A DNA stretch of 64,000 nucleotides, from assembly GCA_000711775.1 (NCBI GenBank), contig ARYC01000579.1, positions 1 through 64,000 on the forward strand, in the 5' to 3' direction. The notes beneath the pieces were generated by a model. It made no database searches. It worked only from the letters and a program-made list of their open reading frames with translations, and was not told where the DNA came from. Of this stretch, positions 10,281-22,960 are shown piece by piece; within the stretch, counting starts at the first letter, position 1, and the number at the start of each line of letters is the position of its first letter. A program made the translations under genes and the position numbers. The stretch comes from Oxytricha trifallax. Its lineage: Eukaryota > Ciliophora > Spirotrichea > Sporadotrichida > Oxytrichidae.

Positions 10281-11722
10281 ATGGCAGCTAACTCAAATCG
10301 CAAAGCTGTTTCTCTTGGAGCAGGATAATCACAGCTTAACTTAGGGTCTAACAAAAAATAAGAGGTTATTTTCATTGAAAAAGAAGTAGAGCTTAGAGCT
10401 TTTAAGTTTGAAGTTGAGATCATTGTCATTGAAGTTTAAAATAAAAAAGAGAAGGCAGATATGGGAATTTAAACTATTATTGAAATGGTTGAGAAAGTAA
10501 AGGAACAGCGGCTAATTGAAAAAATGAAAACATATTAATGCGGAGTCTGCTAGAATTTTTTTTTCAACCGAACAAAGTTGAAGAGACACACTTAAAGAGG
10601 TGCATTCCTGCAAGGCCAAGATCTATTTTAAACATGACAAAGTGGATTGAAAGCACTAATGCAAAACATGCATGTAGTCTTACACTCTCTCAGCAAAGGT
10701 TAAGAAGCATATGCAAAAACATCATTTTAGCGAATTTTTAAAGAGAAGGAGACTTAAAAAACTTGTTACCTGCTAAAAGAAAATCAAACATTCTTGAGTC
10801 GTAAAGAGAGTTACAGTAGAAGCTCAAGAGACAGAGTCGATTTAAATCAATTAACTTTCATGCAGAAAATATTGTCTTAGCAAGCTTCCAAGCGAAAGCG
10901 ATGAATATTCCTGTATTAAATGCAATTAATTTGGTAGCTGTATTAAAAATTACTCGCATATAAGTGCGGCTAACAAAGCAAAACTTATAGTGGTTGATGA
11001 GTATGCTTACAAGGTATACCCTTTCAACTATCTAATTAAAATGTGTAGTTTTAAAATGAGTTTGCTAACGAATATATGATTCTTAAAAAGACTAAAAGAA
11101 GATAATGCAACAACTTGCTTAAGTTAAATGGTATTAACTTAAACTATGGTTTTATCGCACTAAGGCTCAAGAAATTTAAAATGACTTAAAGAGACTCTCT
11201 ATATCATAATAGATACTCTGATGACTTAAATGATATTTTTACGGATATGATTAAGGGTGACAAGGAGTTGCATGAACTTGGATATGTTCATTGAGATTTG
11301 AAGCCTGAAAATGTTATGCTTAACCTCTGCCCTTTAGAAGTAGTAGTTAATTATATCAATAGAGCATTAAGATAAGAGATAGTGGCTTTAGCAATAGTTC
11401 TTGGCACTCCTGATACTTCCCAATTAAATAGAAATGGATTAATGACTCAGTTCAGTGGAATGTATGGGCAATTGCTGCTATTATCTTAGAGTGCGATATC
11501 GAAAATATGTCATACTTTGGAACAGAGCACGAGAAATAATCAATAAGCTTGGCTAATAAAAATATTAAAAAAAGAAATCTGCTTTAATAATGAAGATAGT
11601 TGAGATGGTCAAAGTAAAAGCTCCAGCATATCCAAGATAATAATTAGATGACATTCTCGAGCAAATACAGAGAGCTAGATTCAAGAGGTATCACAAAGAC
11701 AAGCAAATAAAAATTTGCTTGA
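10281..11722 (+). pseudogene. TBE 57-kDa zinc-finger/kinase pseudogene
   Basis: The gene starts with ATG at 10281 (MAANSNRKAVSLGAGQSQLN) and parallels the intact copy at 45084-46532 from end to end. The first C2H2 finger (CGVCQNFFF) is visible before a frameshift in the following linker. The catalytic loop reads VH-stop-DLKPENVM near 11285-11310, because the HRD arginine codon is TGA. DFN has become YIN, and GTPGYFP has become GTPDTSQ after another indel. Both catalytic integrity and reading frame are lost. Confidence 0.85.
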
Positions 11723-11850
11723 GTTAAGCACACTGATAATCATTAAATATTAATTAAATTCATAAAAAACCTGAATTTTTTCTACTAACCTCAACTATAC
11801 CCTTCAAATCAAAGCACTTATAAACCTCATTAAGGAGCTTTGGGGTTCTG

Positions 11851-12740
11851 ATTGCCTGGTTGAAAACTTTCCTTGCATAATGATACTTTAAGTTCAGAAA
11901 CTTAGCTATTTTTTGTAAGTGTAAATGACTAAGTTGGCATTTTCAGGTTAGAAGATTATTGTATCTCAATCAGAGTATTCTTACTTATAAATTTTCCTCG
12001 TTATCAATACTGACTTTCATATTTATTGATGATGAGTTGAGTGTTTTTATTATTAACTTATTATTTAAAATCCATGGTTTTAATTGATTATGTGCTAACA
12101 TATTTATATAAATCAAGATATATAAGTTGAAAGACTTAAGAAATCATAATCATAAATTATAAAAAAATGAAAAAAAATGATTCATAGATTTAGCTACTTT
12201 TTTAACAAAATTTGTAAGTTCCATAACAATTATAAATTATTATATGTTCCAGCAATAATAGTGGTAGAAGTCACGAAGGCAGAAGAAAGAGAAAGAATTG
12301 CATAGACTCAAATATTAAAAACTAAGCGGAGCTTAATATCAAAAAGATTGGTAATAAAAGGTAACTTTAACTGAATATGACTTTTGTATATTGGTAAGAA
12401 TACTTGTTAGATTAATTTAATTTCATTTTAGTTTAATTATTACTTGTTAATCTTCATAAATATTTAAACATGGCTTTTAATTCAATGTTTCAAAGATCAG
12501 TCTATTTAAATGATAATCAGCTTTATAAATACTAAAAAAAAAGAAATGTTACTAATTATCGGTTATCAAGATAAAACTTTGTAATCTCTAATAATAACAT
12601 TCAAATTTAGTCGATTTAAAGCTATATTAAAAATAATCAAGATTTATTAGAGATCTTGATTATATTAATATTTTAAAACCAAGGCAATAAAATTTGTGGG
12701 GAGTTTCATGCATTTTCTTAAAAATGTAAAATTTAATAAA
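11851..12740. other. AT-rich DNA, no gene seen
   Basis: This is A/T-rich sequence flanking the decayed TBE. No inverted repeats or protein matches were recognised. Confidence 0.4.
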
Positions 12741-12754
12741 TTTTACATCAATTC

Positions 12755-12985
12755 AAAAATTGTATATATTTATGACCCATTAAATATTAAGAGAATATAA
12801 AAGTATTTTAGGAAGAGTAGGAGATCAGATCCATTAAAATTGGGAACACTTAGAATTATCTCAAATACTTTAGAAATGTATATAATGGATAAATTCCAGG
12901 CTTAAATGCCTACAATTTCATAAAAGAACTTTTACTCAAGAGAAACGAGATAGTTCTTGGATGATGCTTAGAATCCATGATAATA
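12755..12985 (+). other. Coding-like patch, unknown
   Basis: A plus-strand frame using TAA as Gln reads YDPLNIKRIQKYFRKSRRSD, then PLKLGTLRIISNTLEMYIMD, and ends SRETRQFLDDAQNP before TGA. Composition looks protein-like, but I know no homologue and the length is short. It could be a relic of an eliminated gene. Confidence 0.2.
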
Positions 12986-12989
12986 AAAA

Positions 12990-14810
12990 ATATTGACTAA
13001 TTAATTAATAAATTAAGTATAATTTTAACAATGATATAAGTCCGGAACTTGGTTAATAATAAATATAAAGATTAATTTAATAAAAATAAAAATATAATGT
13101 AGGAAATTTTCCTAAAAAAGCTTTTTATCTTAAAACAGTGCAGAAAACTCCCCAAAAATTCTATTAATTATAGGGCATTTATTTATAATATTAATTATGG
13201 TATTTTAAAATAGATATATATATATAACTCTTTCTTTTCTTAAAGCATCAATACATGAAAGAAGAGTCCACTTTATACTTACTTTTTATGAGACCAGTGG
13301 TGCGTAATTACCGCAAAGTTATATCAAGGAAGTTTCATCGATGTACCAAGATGAGTCTCAGATTTTTTTCTCCAATTTTTGTCTTCTTCATCGTCATCTC
13401 TTCATCTTTATCACCTTCTTTATTTACACAATTAAGATACATAAAATCTTAAAATTTTATTCAATATGATGCTATCGTTGTAAAAGTTTAAATCGTTAAA
13501 GTTATAATTTCGTTTATTTTTAAAGTAAAAATATTAAAAATATTTAAAGCTTTAATAAAAATATAATGTCCTTCTTTTTATATTAAATTTAGTCAATGAC
13601 TATTAATAAAATTTGGTTTTACAAGACGTTAATTAGATATTTTTATTTTTGATATCACAAATAAAAACTGTACTTTTGTAGTAGGTTTAAAGATAGTTGA
13701 TAGATAATTTATTTAGGAAAATATTATAAGATATCACGCTTTTTTAACCAGGAAAAATATCAAGAACCATTGGTTTCGAACGCCTACTCTCTCATAATTC
13801 ATCAATCTATCAACCAGCCGGCAGTAAGTCAAAAATTAGATGGTAAAAAAGTTAATTAGACCAAATAAATAACTTCAAAATCAAGGCTCCTTAATTTATG
13901 GCTTCTTTGGCGAGATACATCGACCTAGGATTTACAGATATTTTCTTTACTTACCTAAAATGTTTGAATTTCAATTATTTTATGAATTAAAAAGCAATAA
14001 AAATTGAAGTTAACATCGCTATTCATGATAATTATATCAGTCATAGTTAAATATTTTTGAGAGAATCTTTATAATTTAAATTTCACCAAAACTTTGATAA
14101 AACTTATGAGATTTGTGTGTTCCTTGTCAGTCATTTCACTTGCAAGAATATATGTTAAGTTCAAATGAACAAATAACCCTGATTAAAATTACAATAATAT
14201 AATGAAAATGTAATTAATGATCAATAAGTGCAAGTTTAATTTCGTGTTTTGAAAAAAGAAACTTTCATAAAAGTCTCACTTTATTTATATTAAAATTTGA
14301 AAGAAATTAATTAAATGAAATATTGAAGCTCCTCGCTAAACTTTTATTTTTAAGATAAATAGATGCGATGTGTTCATAATTTATTTAATATGATTATAAC
14401 AAATAAGAAAAAAGAAGTTTGAAATTTCCTTAACTTTGTTTAGAGTAATAATTTGCTTCTATAAAACGATACGAGAAACAAAAAATCATAAAAACCTATT
14501 AACTAAAAGAAAAGAATTATAATTTGAAAAAGAAATAAAAGAGTAAAGAAATTAAATTAGAAAATGATTATATTAAATTTTCTTAATTAATTTAAACCTC
14601 ATATTTATTTAAATTTATAATATAATTATCTCAAAATACTATAATAAAATGGAAATAGTATTAGTTTTTGAAATTGTAAATATGTATATATATATTGAAA
14701 ATTGAATTAACATTGATAAATCTCCTGTAAACTATAAATAAATGTCAAACTCAATTGATACATTTAGCTATTATTCTTCTTTATAAATGAACTGAAATAT
14801 TATCAAATAA
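12990..14810. other. AT-rich DNA, no gene seen
   Basis: No element ends, tandem repeats or convincing coding stretches were recognised. A short TATATA run lies at 13213-13225. Confidence 0.4.
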
Positions 14811-14814
14811 GTGA

Positions 14815-15720
14815 TTATTTCTTTTTATTTTTAATAAAAAATATAACAAATAGGTAAAATTAGATAAAGAAATTCAACTTTATTATTTTTTTGAAAATAA
14901 CAGCCACTTATTTGATATATACTTAAATAAAATTAAATATTTTAGAGCGAGACTATTTGCAAAAATTTAGATAGTTTTATTTAATCTCAACTTTTAAAAC
15001 ACGCAATTTTGATAATTGCGCCACATCTGCGAAACATTTAATTGTAACGAGCGGGTATGCAAAATGGAATACGGTAGAGAATTATACACAGATATTATAT
15101 AAGATTGAACTGATTTTAACAGCCATGTGGACACAAAGGAGGAATAGCTACTGGTGGGCTAGAGCTGTTATTGTTGTTTTTATTGTTATTTATAACTGTA
15201 GGAGACTTTGATGGCGCTACTATCGCAATATATGAATATTAGTTTGTTATTGTTAAAGCATCATCTTCACCATCATGACTTTTGGGTCGCTATATAAGAG
15301 ATGGATTAATAAAGTAAACTTACACTCCGTTTAATGCTTGCCTGTTTTTCTTAGCATTTCCAAGTTTAGTCTAGAAGTGCTATCATATATTGTTTGTCTG
15401 TATAAAATTATGCTATTGTGGAAGGTGTTACTGAGTTGGTAGTTACTTTATTGGTGGATGACTTATTTGATGTTGATTCAGGAGCATTTTCAGAGTTTTG
15501 GGAGGCACTTCATAAGTTTATTACATCTTTTTATTTTGCTTTTTATCAAAAATATTAATCATCTATAGTTTTTAAATTATTAAATATACATAAATTGAAA
15601 ATATTAAATTTTATTTAAGTATATATAAAATAAGTGGCTGTTATAATTAAATTGTTAAAGTTTATTTCCTTTATCTAATTTTACCTATTTGTTATCTGTT
15701 TTATTAAAAATAAATATTAT
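14815..15720. mobile_element. TIR element with GC-richer core (0.9 kb)
   Basis: The left arm (about 14815-14955) contains ATAACAAATAGGTAAAATTA followed by ATAACAGCCACTTATTTGAT. The right arm (about 15585-15720) carries the reverse complement of both blocks, in mirrored order. The arms are roughly 135-140 bp and about 85% matched by eye. No clean target duplication was found, so the exact ends are uncertain. The core is GC-elevated, like that of the element at 1411-2447. Confidence 0.65.
15340..15600 (+). pseudogene. Coding-like frame inside the TIR element
   Basis: A plus-strand frame begins near ATGCTTGCC at 15334. It uses TAG/TAA as Gln and includes IVEGVTELVVTLLVDDLFDV, then DSGAFSEFWEALHKFI, before running into the right repeat arm. 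It is hydrophobic/acidic in alternation and protein-like, but has no recognised family. It may be a captured gene fragment or the remains of the element's own gene. Confidence 0.3.
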
Positions 15721-17250
15721 TGGATCCTGTTCTAGAATTTTATTAGGCCCTATTTAGAGTTAAGCCAAGTGGATTATATTTTTAGGTAGCCTCAAACTTA
15801 TTTTTTTATACCCTTAACTTTCTCCAACAGAAACTATCCATATACAAGAAAGACAAGACTTAGCCCTCAATACATGCTAATTGCCACAATCTACAGGGTT
15901 AACCCTACTGGACTATAGTTGACTAACAACTCTATTAACTACATCATGTGTAATATCTCTGTTAATTAATATATACCCTTAAAAATATTTAGTCATTTTA
16001 CATTAACTAAAGTAAATGTAATAGCTGTTAGGTTGTTGAGCAATTTATGCCCCAAAATTCATTCTTAAATTTTATCAATTTTGATACCACTGAATTATCA
16101 TAATACTTACCTAATTTTATAAACATAATCTACATTCAGCATTACCATATCTAGAAATAATGAGAGCCTCTAACAATTTTAGAAGACATTAGATCATTTA
16201 AATTGAAAACATAATTATCAAATGTTTACTCAGTAATATTTATCATCTTTCTCTAGTTAATCCCCCACAATTCTTGAATTTCCGATCGTTCCAGGACTAA
16301 AAATTCCAGTATTATTCTAAAATTTCTGGAGATTTTATTATAATTACATGATTACTATTTTTTTAAAATAACTTTTAAAATGACTCATTAATTAATATTT
16401 TTTTTAGGTTGAAAAATAATTTTATTTGATTTATGTTATAATTTTTTTCCAAGAAAATTTTTGTGAAATTTTATTTTTTTATTTACTAAAAATAATTTGA
16501 ATCGAGTAAATTCGTAGAAATTTTAACATATTTTTTACTCTAAATAAATTCTTTTATTTTATTATATTCAAACAATATTTCGGATAATTCATCGAACTTT
16601 GCTAATTATCAAAAATTTTAACTCTCATATGTTCTAAATTAGTAAATAATACATACAGTAAATGATTATTAGATAAATTATTATAAAAAATGAATACAAA
16701 TTTATCATACTCAAATCAGCTTAAAAATTTAAGTCTCTAAAGGATTCATATAAGAGGGAAAACAAAGTCAAGTTCACAATCTACTTTTACATGCTATATT
16801 AAAAGTACATTTTTGACACATTATTTATTAAGTTAATTACTTGGTAGAATATCAACTTGTAGTTATAAATTTTATTTCTATCTTTTTATAAAAGTTAATG
16901 AATTTTTTTTCTATATTGTATTGTTAATCATTAATATGTTTTTAAACCATTAATTACAAAAAATAACAAATCTTATTACTATAAAAATAATAAAATACTA
17001 AAGATAAATAAGTTTCTTTATTTTTTTATTTAATCATGTCGGTTGTTAAATGGTTAACTCTTCTACATTATGATTACAAAAAATTATAATTGAGGAACTT
17101 TCTGTTTAATTTTAACAAGATTTTTAATTCTTTAAGTATTAATGTTTTATGATTAAATAATTGTAAGCATACACATTCTTGCAGAATTTGTTGAGCTTTT
17201 CAAGAATATTATATATAATATTCTATATTTAGTCTTAATAATTGTGTAAA
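15721..17250. other. AT-rich DNA, no gene seen
   Basis: This is long A/T-rich sequence. No gene or element was identified. Confidence 0.4.
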
Positions 17251-17274
17251 AAACAAGAAATTGAGAAATATTGA

Positions 17275-17650
17275 ATGACACTGTCTTCCTCAGCATGCTG
17301 AAAATACTGATGCAATGAAAGTCCCAGGGACATGGCCCCAAGAACAAACCAGTGCTACTCTTACTGCGCAGACAACTACTGGTTCTGATGTGAAACGTAC
17401 TCTAAATCTTAGGTGATGACTGAAAAAAGCTGATGATAGTTCCGTACTCAAGAGATGCTTCGTTCAATTCATCATGGAGTCATTCGGCAGACTATGCAAA
17501 ATCTTATGGACAACAAAACAAAAGAATTCAGACTCACAGTTGAAATGTAAGAGCAGCAGACGCCTTACAAAAAAACTCAGATGATTACAGTTTCCCGGTT
17601 TAAGAAAGCACACTAATATGCGATTAACTAACTAATATAGAGCTATTAAA
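17275..17650 (+). pseudogene. Coding-like patch, unknown protein
   Basis: GC is elevated and two consecutive plus-strand frames look like protein. The first reads LPQHAENTDAMKVPGTWPQE, then QTSATLTAQTTTGSDVKRTL, and ends at a TGA near 17415. The second, from about 17450, reads LRSIHHGVIRQTMQNLMDNK, then FRLTVEMQEQQTPYKKTQMI, with TAA as Gln. A third frame over the same bases is also open (FVQFIMESFGRLCKILW), so the true frame is uncertain. It was not recognised. It may be a macronuclear-destined segment or a decayed gene. Confidence 0.3.
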
Positions 17651-19250
17651 TATATATAAATCATACAATTAATAAGACTCATTAATATATAGTAGATATC
17701 GTTATTATATTTTAATCTCTATTTTATTAATTCCCGCCTTTTAGCTATTATCTATCTATTTATCTCTATTCAAAATTTTACAATTATGAATTGAATTACA
17801 TAATTTACTTTAGTAATTAATAAAATTAAGGAATCGGATTTAAAGGAAGAAATATTTTTTCTAATGAAACCTCAATAATAATAATTTTTTGGAGGTAAGT
17901 TTCCCGTCCTCAATGAAGTTTCCAACACATTTTTTCTTAATTTAAAATGTAATTAATTTTACATAAATTAAAGAAAATTCAGTATTTTTTTATGAGCGGT
18001 TAAAATTTTAGAATATTATTATACAATTTAAGTTTTTCAAGAAAATAGTAATCGATTGTATTCTTAACAGAAATGAAAGAGTATTATGAACATTAATTGG
18101 ATAACATAATTTAACGAGCAGTAAAATAATTGAAGGTGGTTAGACATTATCATAGAACTTATATTTGATTGCTTTGGACATATATTAATATGATAGGAAG
18201 AGTATTATCTGGAGTTTAAATAACAACTATTAGAATGGAGAATTATTATTCTTATAAATATCTAAAATAATTAAGAAATAATTAGAGTGGATTAATTCCA
18301 GTCTAGCATGGGTAAGAGTTCTCAGATGAACCTATTATAAAAATGCCCTGAATTTATGATAATAGATATATTTACTAATTGATTATTGATAAAATAGAAA
18401 ACAATCGTTAAAAAAACAAGAAATTCTAAAAACTCTCATTAGTTTAATATATGTAAATTAGTTTATAGTTAGGCTAGAAAATAGGAATTTACAATCATCT
18501 TTATAATTATTGTGCGAAATCAAAATGCAATGTGTCTTATCTATAAATATTTTTTTATTAATTTATTTTATCTTTTTCATTAATATTTCTTGTTTAGAGA
18601 AGTTCCTATATTTAAGTAATTAAATTAGTTTAAAAGTACATGAAAAGTATGTATTTAATGTGCGCTAGCATACAATTATTTAGTTTATAGCAATTAATCA
18701 GTAAAAAACTAAAATAACTGATTAAACTTTTAGAAATTCTGAGATTGTATAATTTAAAAAATGTCAACTTAGCAGAAAAAAAAAATAGGATAAAAGCTAT
18801 GAAAATGATAACTTACTTAATAATTAGTCATTCAATCAGATAAATTCTCAAGATGTTTGTGCTAGACTTGAAGAAATAATATTCTATTTTAAATGTAATA
18901 TAATTAATTTAAATTCTAAGATTTTTATTTATAATTGATGATAATTTTTTATTTTCAAAGATTCATGATCGATAATAAATTAATTATAATGATATCAATG
19001 AAATAAATTCGGAAATTTGTTGATAGTTGTCAAATAATTAATTAAACTAAAAATAATCATAAGAATTATTTTTTGATAAAATTTAGAATCATAAAATAAA
19101 TATAAATAAAGTAAAAATGAGGTAGCTTATATAAAATTCTATTAATGAGGAAGATAGACAACTAACTCTCAAGCTTTGATTTGGAGAGTAGGATCCTATG
19201 AATGCTAGAATAACATACTTTAGTTATAAATATTTAGGAAATCTTTTCGG
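17651..19250. other. AT-rich DNA flanking a divergent TBE relative
   Basis: A short protein-like stretch (SGLIPVQHGQEFSDEPIIKM) occurs near 18285-18350. Otherwise no features are seen. The left end of the element that follows could not be placed. Confidence 0.35.
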
Positions 19251-19309
19251 GTTGCACATGAACAAAATAAGAAAAGTTTGCATTAATCCATAAAACTAGC
19301 CTAATCACT

Positions 19310-20166
19310 GTAAAAAGAAAAATAAAATAGCGTTGAATTTGACTCTTGACCATTTAAACTACTTGGTCAACCAAAATACTTTGATGGAACTTAAACTTTA
19401 CTCTCTTTCGGATAGGGCTAAAATATTTCATCGTAAATTTCCTTGTTCTAAAATTTCTAATTCTAGCTTAAGAAACATATATCTATCTAATGGAGTGAAA
19501 TACAAAAAATCAAAGTCTTCTATAGGATTTCACCTTCTAAAAAACATAAATTCAAGATGCTTAGCTTAATTCTTATCCTTTACAATGCAAACGCTTACTT
19601 CTAACAGGAAAGTATAATTACTTAGATGAGACTATCTTTAAGCCACACGAAGAACATTATGATCGTGGGCTGGACCTTATCAAAACTAGGATGTTCAGAA
19701 TGGAAGTGTCAACATTAAAACTCTGGCTGCTTTAATATTCATTTCAGGACAATAAGGGCTCTAAGAGTTCATAATTAAAGAAAAGTCAATAAAAATTCCA
19801 GACTTAATTTAAGGCATTGAGATTATTGAAAATTCTTTTAAAGGCAAAAAGGCAATACTCTTTATGGATAACTTGCGCGCTCATCACAATAGAGCCTTCA
19901 AGTAATAAATAGAAGATAATGGGTGGAGATATATTTTTAATGCCCCTTATTCCTCAGAGTTTAACTGCATAGAAGAAATCTTTTCTCGAGTTAAGCTTTA
20001 GTATAAAAGGGACATAATTGAAAGGAACTTTAATTTCTCAAATAAGATGCACTGTTAAATAGGAAGGAACGCAATTTGTAATATTAAGCAAAGTGATTGT
20101 AAAAAAACAGAAAAAAGGCATATAAATAAAATGCAACGTTAAGTAGCTTTATTAGAAGAAGAATGA
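19310..20166 (+). pseudogene. DDE transposase, divergent TBE/IS630-Tc1 type, frameshifted
   Basis: The N-terminal region reads KIFHRKFPCSKISNSSLRNI, then YLSNGVKYKKSK, parallel to MFHRKFPDMRISP..NIYRRNGI in the TBE enzyme. The catalytic acidic residues can be placed as YLDETIFKPH (first Asp), ILFMDNLRAHHN (second Asp) and FNCIEEIFSRVK (Glu), with 34 residues between the second Asp and Glu, the same spacing as in the TBE transposases. At least two frameshifts (near 19560 and 19690) separate these blocks, and the gene ends in EEE-TGA at 20166. It would catalyse cut-and-paste transposition if intact. Confidence 0.8.
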
Positions 20167-20585
20167 TTAAGAAGATGTTTAGTTTTAATTAGTTAAGTTT
20201 AAGTATCATATATTAAAAAACTTTTGATTTTATGGATTTTATTAAAGGTTCCTTATTTGTTGCCTCTTTTTGTTCTTCTTAATTATCGTTTTGGCAGCCA
20301 ACATAATCAGAATAAAAAAACGTAATTTCAATTAATTTTCGTTTTTTGGTAATTCGTTTGATTTACGATCCCTGTTTCAAAAGGAAAGTGCCCTGCTTTT
20401 TTCTTTCTATTTGAAAAAATGAAGAATATATTTGTCTTACTAGAAATAGTTGGGTTCTTTTAGAGAAGCTCCAAAAATTTATTGGTTATAAAAATTGTGT
20501 TTTGGTTCCCCGATATTTTTGTGCATGAAACTCTAATCTACTCTTATTCATGGACTATTCTTTACACATATTCGCAACTAAGTGT

Positions 20586-21094
20586 TCATAGTATGCCAAA
20601 AAGATAATTGCGATCAGGGAGCTCATCAGAGTCATCGTAGATATTTTAGTACTTCTTCAATTCCTCATCAACGTGGACTTCCCCTCAAATCCGCTTCAAG
20701 CTCAATTCAGGAAAGCAAGAGACGTTTATCCATATCATTTCGTTTGACTTGATTAGAATTTTTGTCCCATTAAGGACATCTCGTATGAACCTCATTATAC
20801 ATTGCTAATAGGGAGGTATTAACATATTACCTATGATAAGTTAAAGCTCTGGTTCTTACACTGGAATTTGAAATAATTGTACCAGTCTGCTTTGCTACTA
20901 AGCTAACCTTCTAACTATCTGGATGGGATCTGTGTGTTGATTTGACTGTTATTTTAGTTTGCTTAGGAATTTTCCATTTTGCTATTAATTAATAACTAAT
21001 AGATTTGGGAACTTAAGTTTAAGTTTCACATTTCCTATTAAAATTGAGATACCTTGCCTAATGGAAATATCTTATTGGTTCTTGTCATCTATCT
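20586..21094 (-). pseudogene. Divergent TBE 22-kDa homologue, broken
   Basis: On the minus strand a frame of about 126 codons runs from near 21094 to 20713 and includes KVSLVAKQTGTIISNSSVRT. After a frame change, INVSCFPELSLKRI, one TGA, then GEVHVDEELKKYQNIYDD and DELPDRNYLFGIL follow. The last part aligns with the intact TBE protein at 47100-47639 (IPNYPEISV..., MKDEELVVYLPTKK, KLPERSFFFGVL). Position between transposase and kinase on the opposite strand agrees. It is inactivated by a frameshift and a TGA. Confidence 0.65.
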
Positions 21095-21483
21095 GCCACA
21101 ATTGTTATTTGTTTGAATTCTCTAAGGAATTACTCTATTGTGCTTTAGCTATAAAAACTCAGATTGAAATTGATTTTTTCATGTTTTATATTTGGAACTT
21201 AAATTTACCCAAAACCCTTTTTATGCAGGATTTAGTCAATAAAAAGGGCCCTAGTACCGCCCTTGGGTCCCTTAATCTTTGAAATTTTGCTTAACTTTGG
21301 ATTTATGGGGTTTTAAATTTATTATTTATTTCTTGAATTTTAGTTCTTAGATTTGTTATAGATTAGGTACTTTATACTATATTTAATGTTAAATTTTAAT
21401 AGCAGTGTTTAATAATAGAGTTTAATACTTAGAATAAAATTGTGACTATTATTGATTTTAAAAATAAAGTTACTTAATAGTAA

Positions 21484-22960
21484 ATGGATGGCAGAATAAA
21501 AGGAATCGCTTACAGCATGTCATTTTTAAGCAGTCTTAATTCAGATGACGAATTCTCATCTTCACTTATCTAATTTACAAACTGTACAATAGAAAATGGT
21601 AAGAATAATTTAACAAGAATTGCTACATAGAAAATATAAATAATACAAAGATAATCAATTCTTAATTGGGTTATAACACAAATAAGCGTGGAAATACTAA
21701 AACTTCAACATCCTATATATGCACCATTTGTGACAAAGACTTTACCAAAAAATAGTTTACAAGACATATGAAAACTCATTCTAGGAATCAGGGAAAGTTC
21801 GTTCATTTGAAATCAAAGGAGGGATACTAATCCAAAGTTTGTAAACAAAAGTTCAATGGTAGATACCCAACAACATTACTAAAAAAGCACCTAATTATTC
21901 ATTCAGAAGTTGAGCTTCACAAAGCTGGGCATCCTCCATTCGTAAATAACAAAGCTTTTAATTGTAAAATTTTATTTATAGGTTATTGAATAACTGTATA
22001 CTTTGGATCTTAAAAAAACGAGGTTCTAAGAAGGCCAAAGTCCGATCACTCAGGAGCACTTAATAAAAATGAGGAACTCAAATAGTCGGAACACTCAATT
22101 ATTAATTCTATATGCGATGATTCACAAAAGGTTTACTCTGAACTAAGTTAATTGGGTCCTTAATTTAACGATAATACTGCAAATTAATGACAGAATAAAA
22201 TAGTCTCAGATAACTATTAAAGCTTCGAAGATATTATCAAATAAAAAACTTAATAGAATGGTTGTCTAATTGAGTCAATAGAAGAGTTAATATAGATGAG
22301 ACCTGCACTCACATATATCCACTTGGCTAGACATCAAGTTACAACCTTGAAATAAGATGCACTCAACCAAGAGAAAGAGAGTTTAAGAGGACGCTAACTG
22401 GCTTTTCAATTTAGAGAAACATAAAAATTAACAACTAGACCACATTACCAAGAAATATTTTAGCCCAACTTATTTGCTCATTTGGCTTAAGGGGTATGAC
22501 TTCAACTTGGGAGATCTACTAAAACTCAAGCATCGAAGAATTGCTACATGGAGATGCATAAAAATTGCGGCTATAGAAAAAGCCAATCTCCATGAATAAA
22601 ATGTTGTTCATCTCTATTTAAAGCCCTAAAACATCAAAATCAATCTCGATGATACCTCACATTGCAGGATCAGTAACTTTTCAAGAGCTCAAGTTTTAGG
22701 ATCCTAAACAATTTAAATAGACACTACCTCAAATCCCTATGTTGATGGATCTAACTTCATGGGGACAATAAAACAGAGCATTGGAGAGACAACTACTCTC
22801 TACTTGTTATGATATTACATCAGTTAGCTGGAGATAAATTCTAAGAGGTTACAGATAAATTGATCTCATTATCTCAGTTTACAAAGGAGCTGCTTTATTC
22901 AGGCGTTATAACAAATTTCAAAGATCTTTTATAAGTTTTGATTATGAGGACCAAAATTTA
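21484..22960 (+). pseudogene. Divergent TBE zinc-finger/kinase pseudogene
   Basis: A C2H2 finger reads CTICDKDFTKKQFTRHMKTH (21733-21792). A second finger-like unit has lost its first Cys (SKVCKQKFNGRYP...LKKHLIIH). Further on, a kinase C-lobe relic reads VVHLYLKPQNIKINL (for HRDLKPEN) and ISNFSRAQ (for DFN), followed by YVDGSNFMGTIK. The catalytic Asp of HRD is replaced by Tyr and the DFN Asp by Asn. These changes, with the frameshifts, make activity very unlikely. It matches the 57-kDa protein of canonical TBEs in domain order. Confidence 0.7.

Larger units (their letters stand above)
7914..11850 (+). mobile_element. TBE transposon, decayed copy (3.9 kb)
   Basis: The left end begins CGAAACCCCAAAGCCCCTC and the right end finishes with GAGCTTTGGGGTTCTG, both degraded forms of the C4A4 terminal repeat. 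The inner parts of the ~78-bp inverted repeats (TATAAGTGCTTT ... AAAGCACTTATAAACCTC) are well preserved. Gene order is transposase (+), 22-kDa (-), kinase (+). The flanking trinucleotides are AAT on the left and ATT on the right, so the target duplication is no longer perfect or a flank has changed. All three genes are pseudogenes. Confidence 0.92.

Noticed and set aside
10538..10741. 67-codon plus-strand ORF
   Set aside because: It is a shifted-frame shadow across the frameshifted linker of the TBE kinase pseudogene.
13255..13452. Standard-code ORF of 65 codons starting MKEESTLYLLF
   Set aside because: It is short, composition follows the local AT bias, and there is no conserved neighbour or motif. 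In a genome with TGA as sole stop such frames arise by chance.
13770..13800. GGTTTCGAACGCC resembling a tRNA T-arm
   Set aside because: The flanking bases do not form a 5-bp T stem and no acceptor, D or anticodon arms can be drawn.
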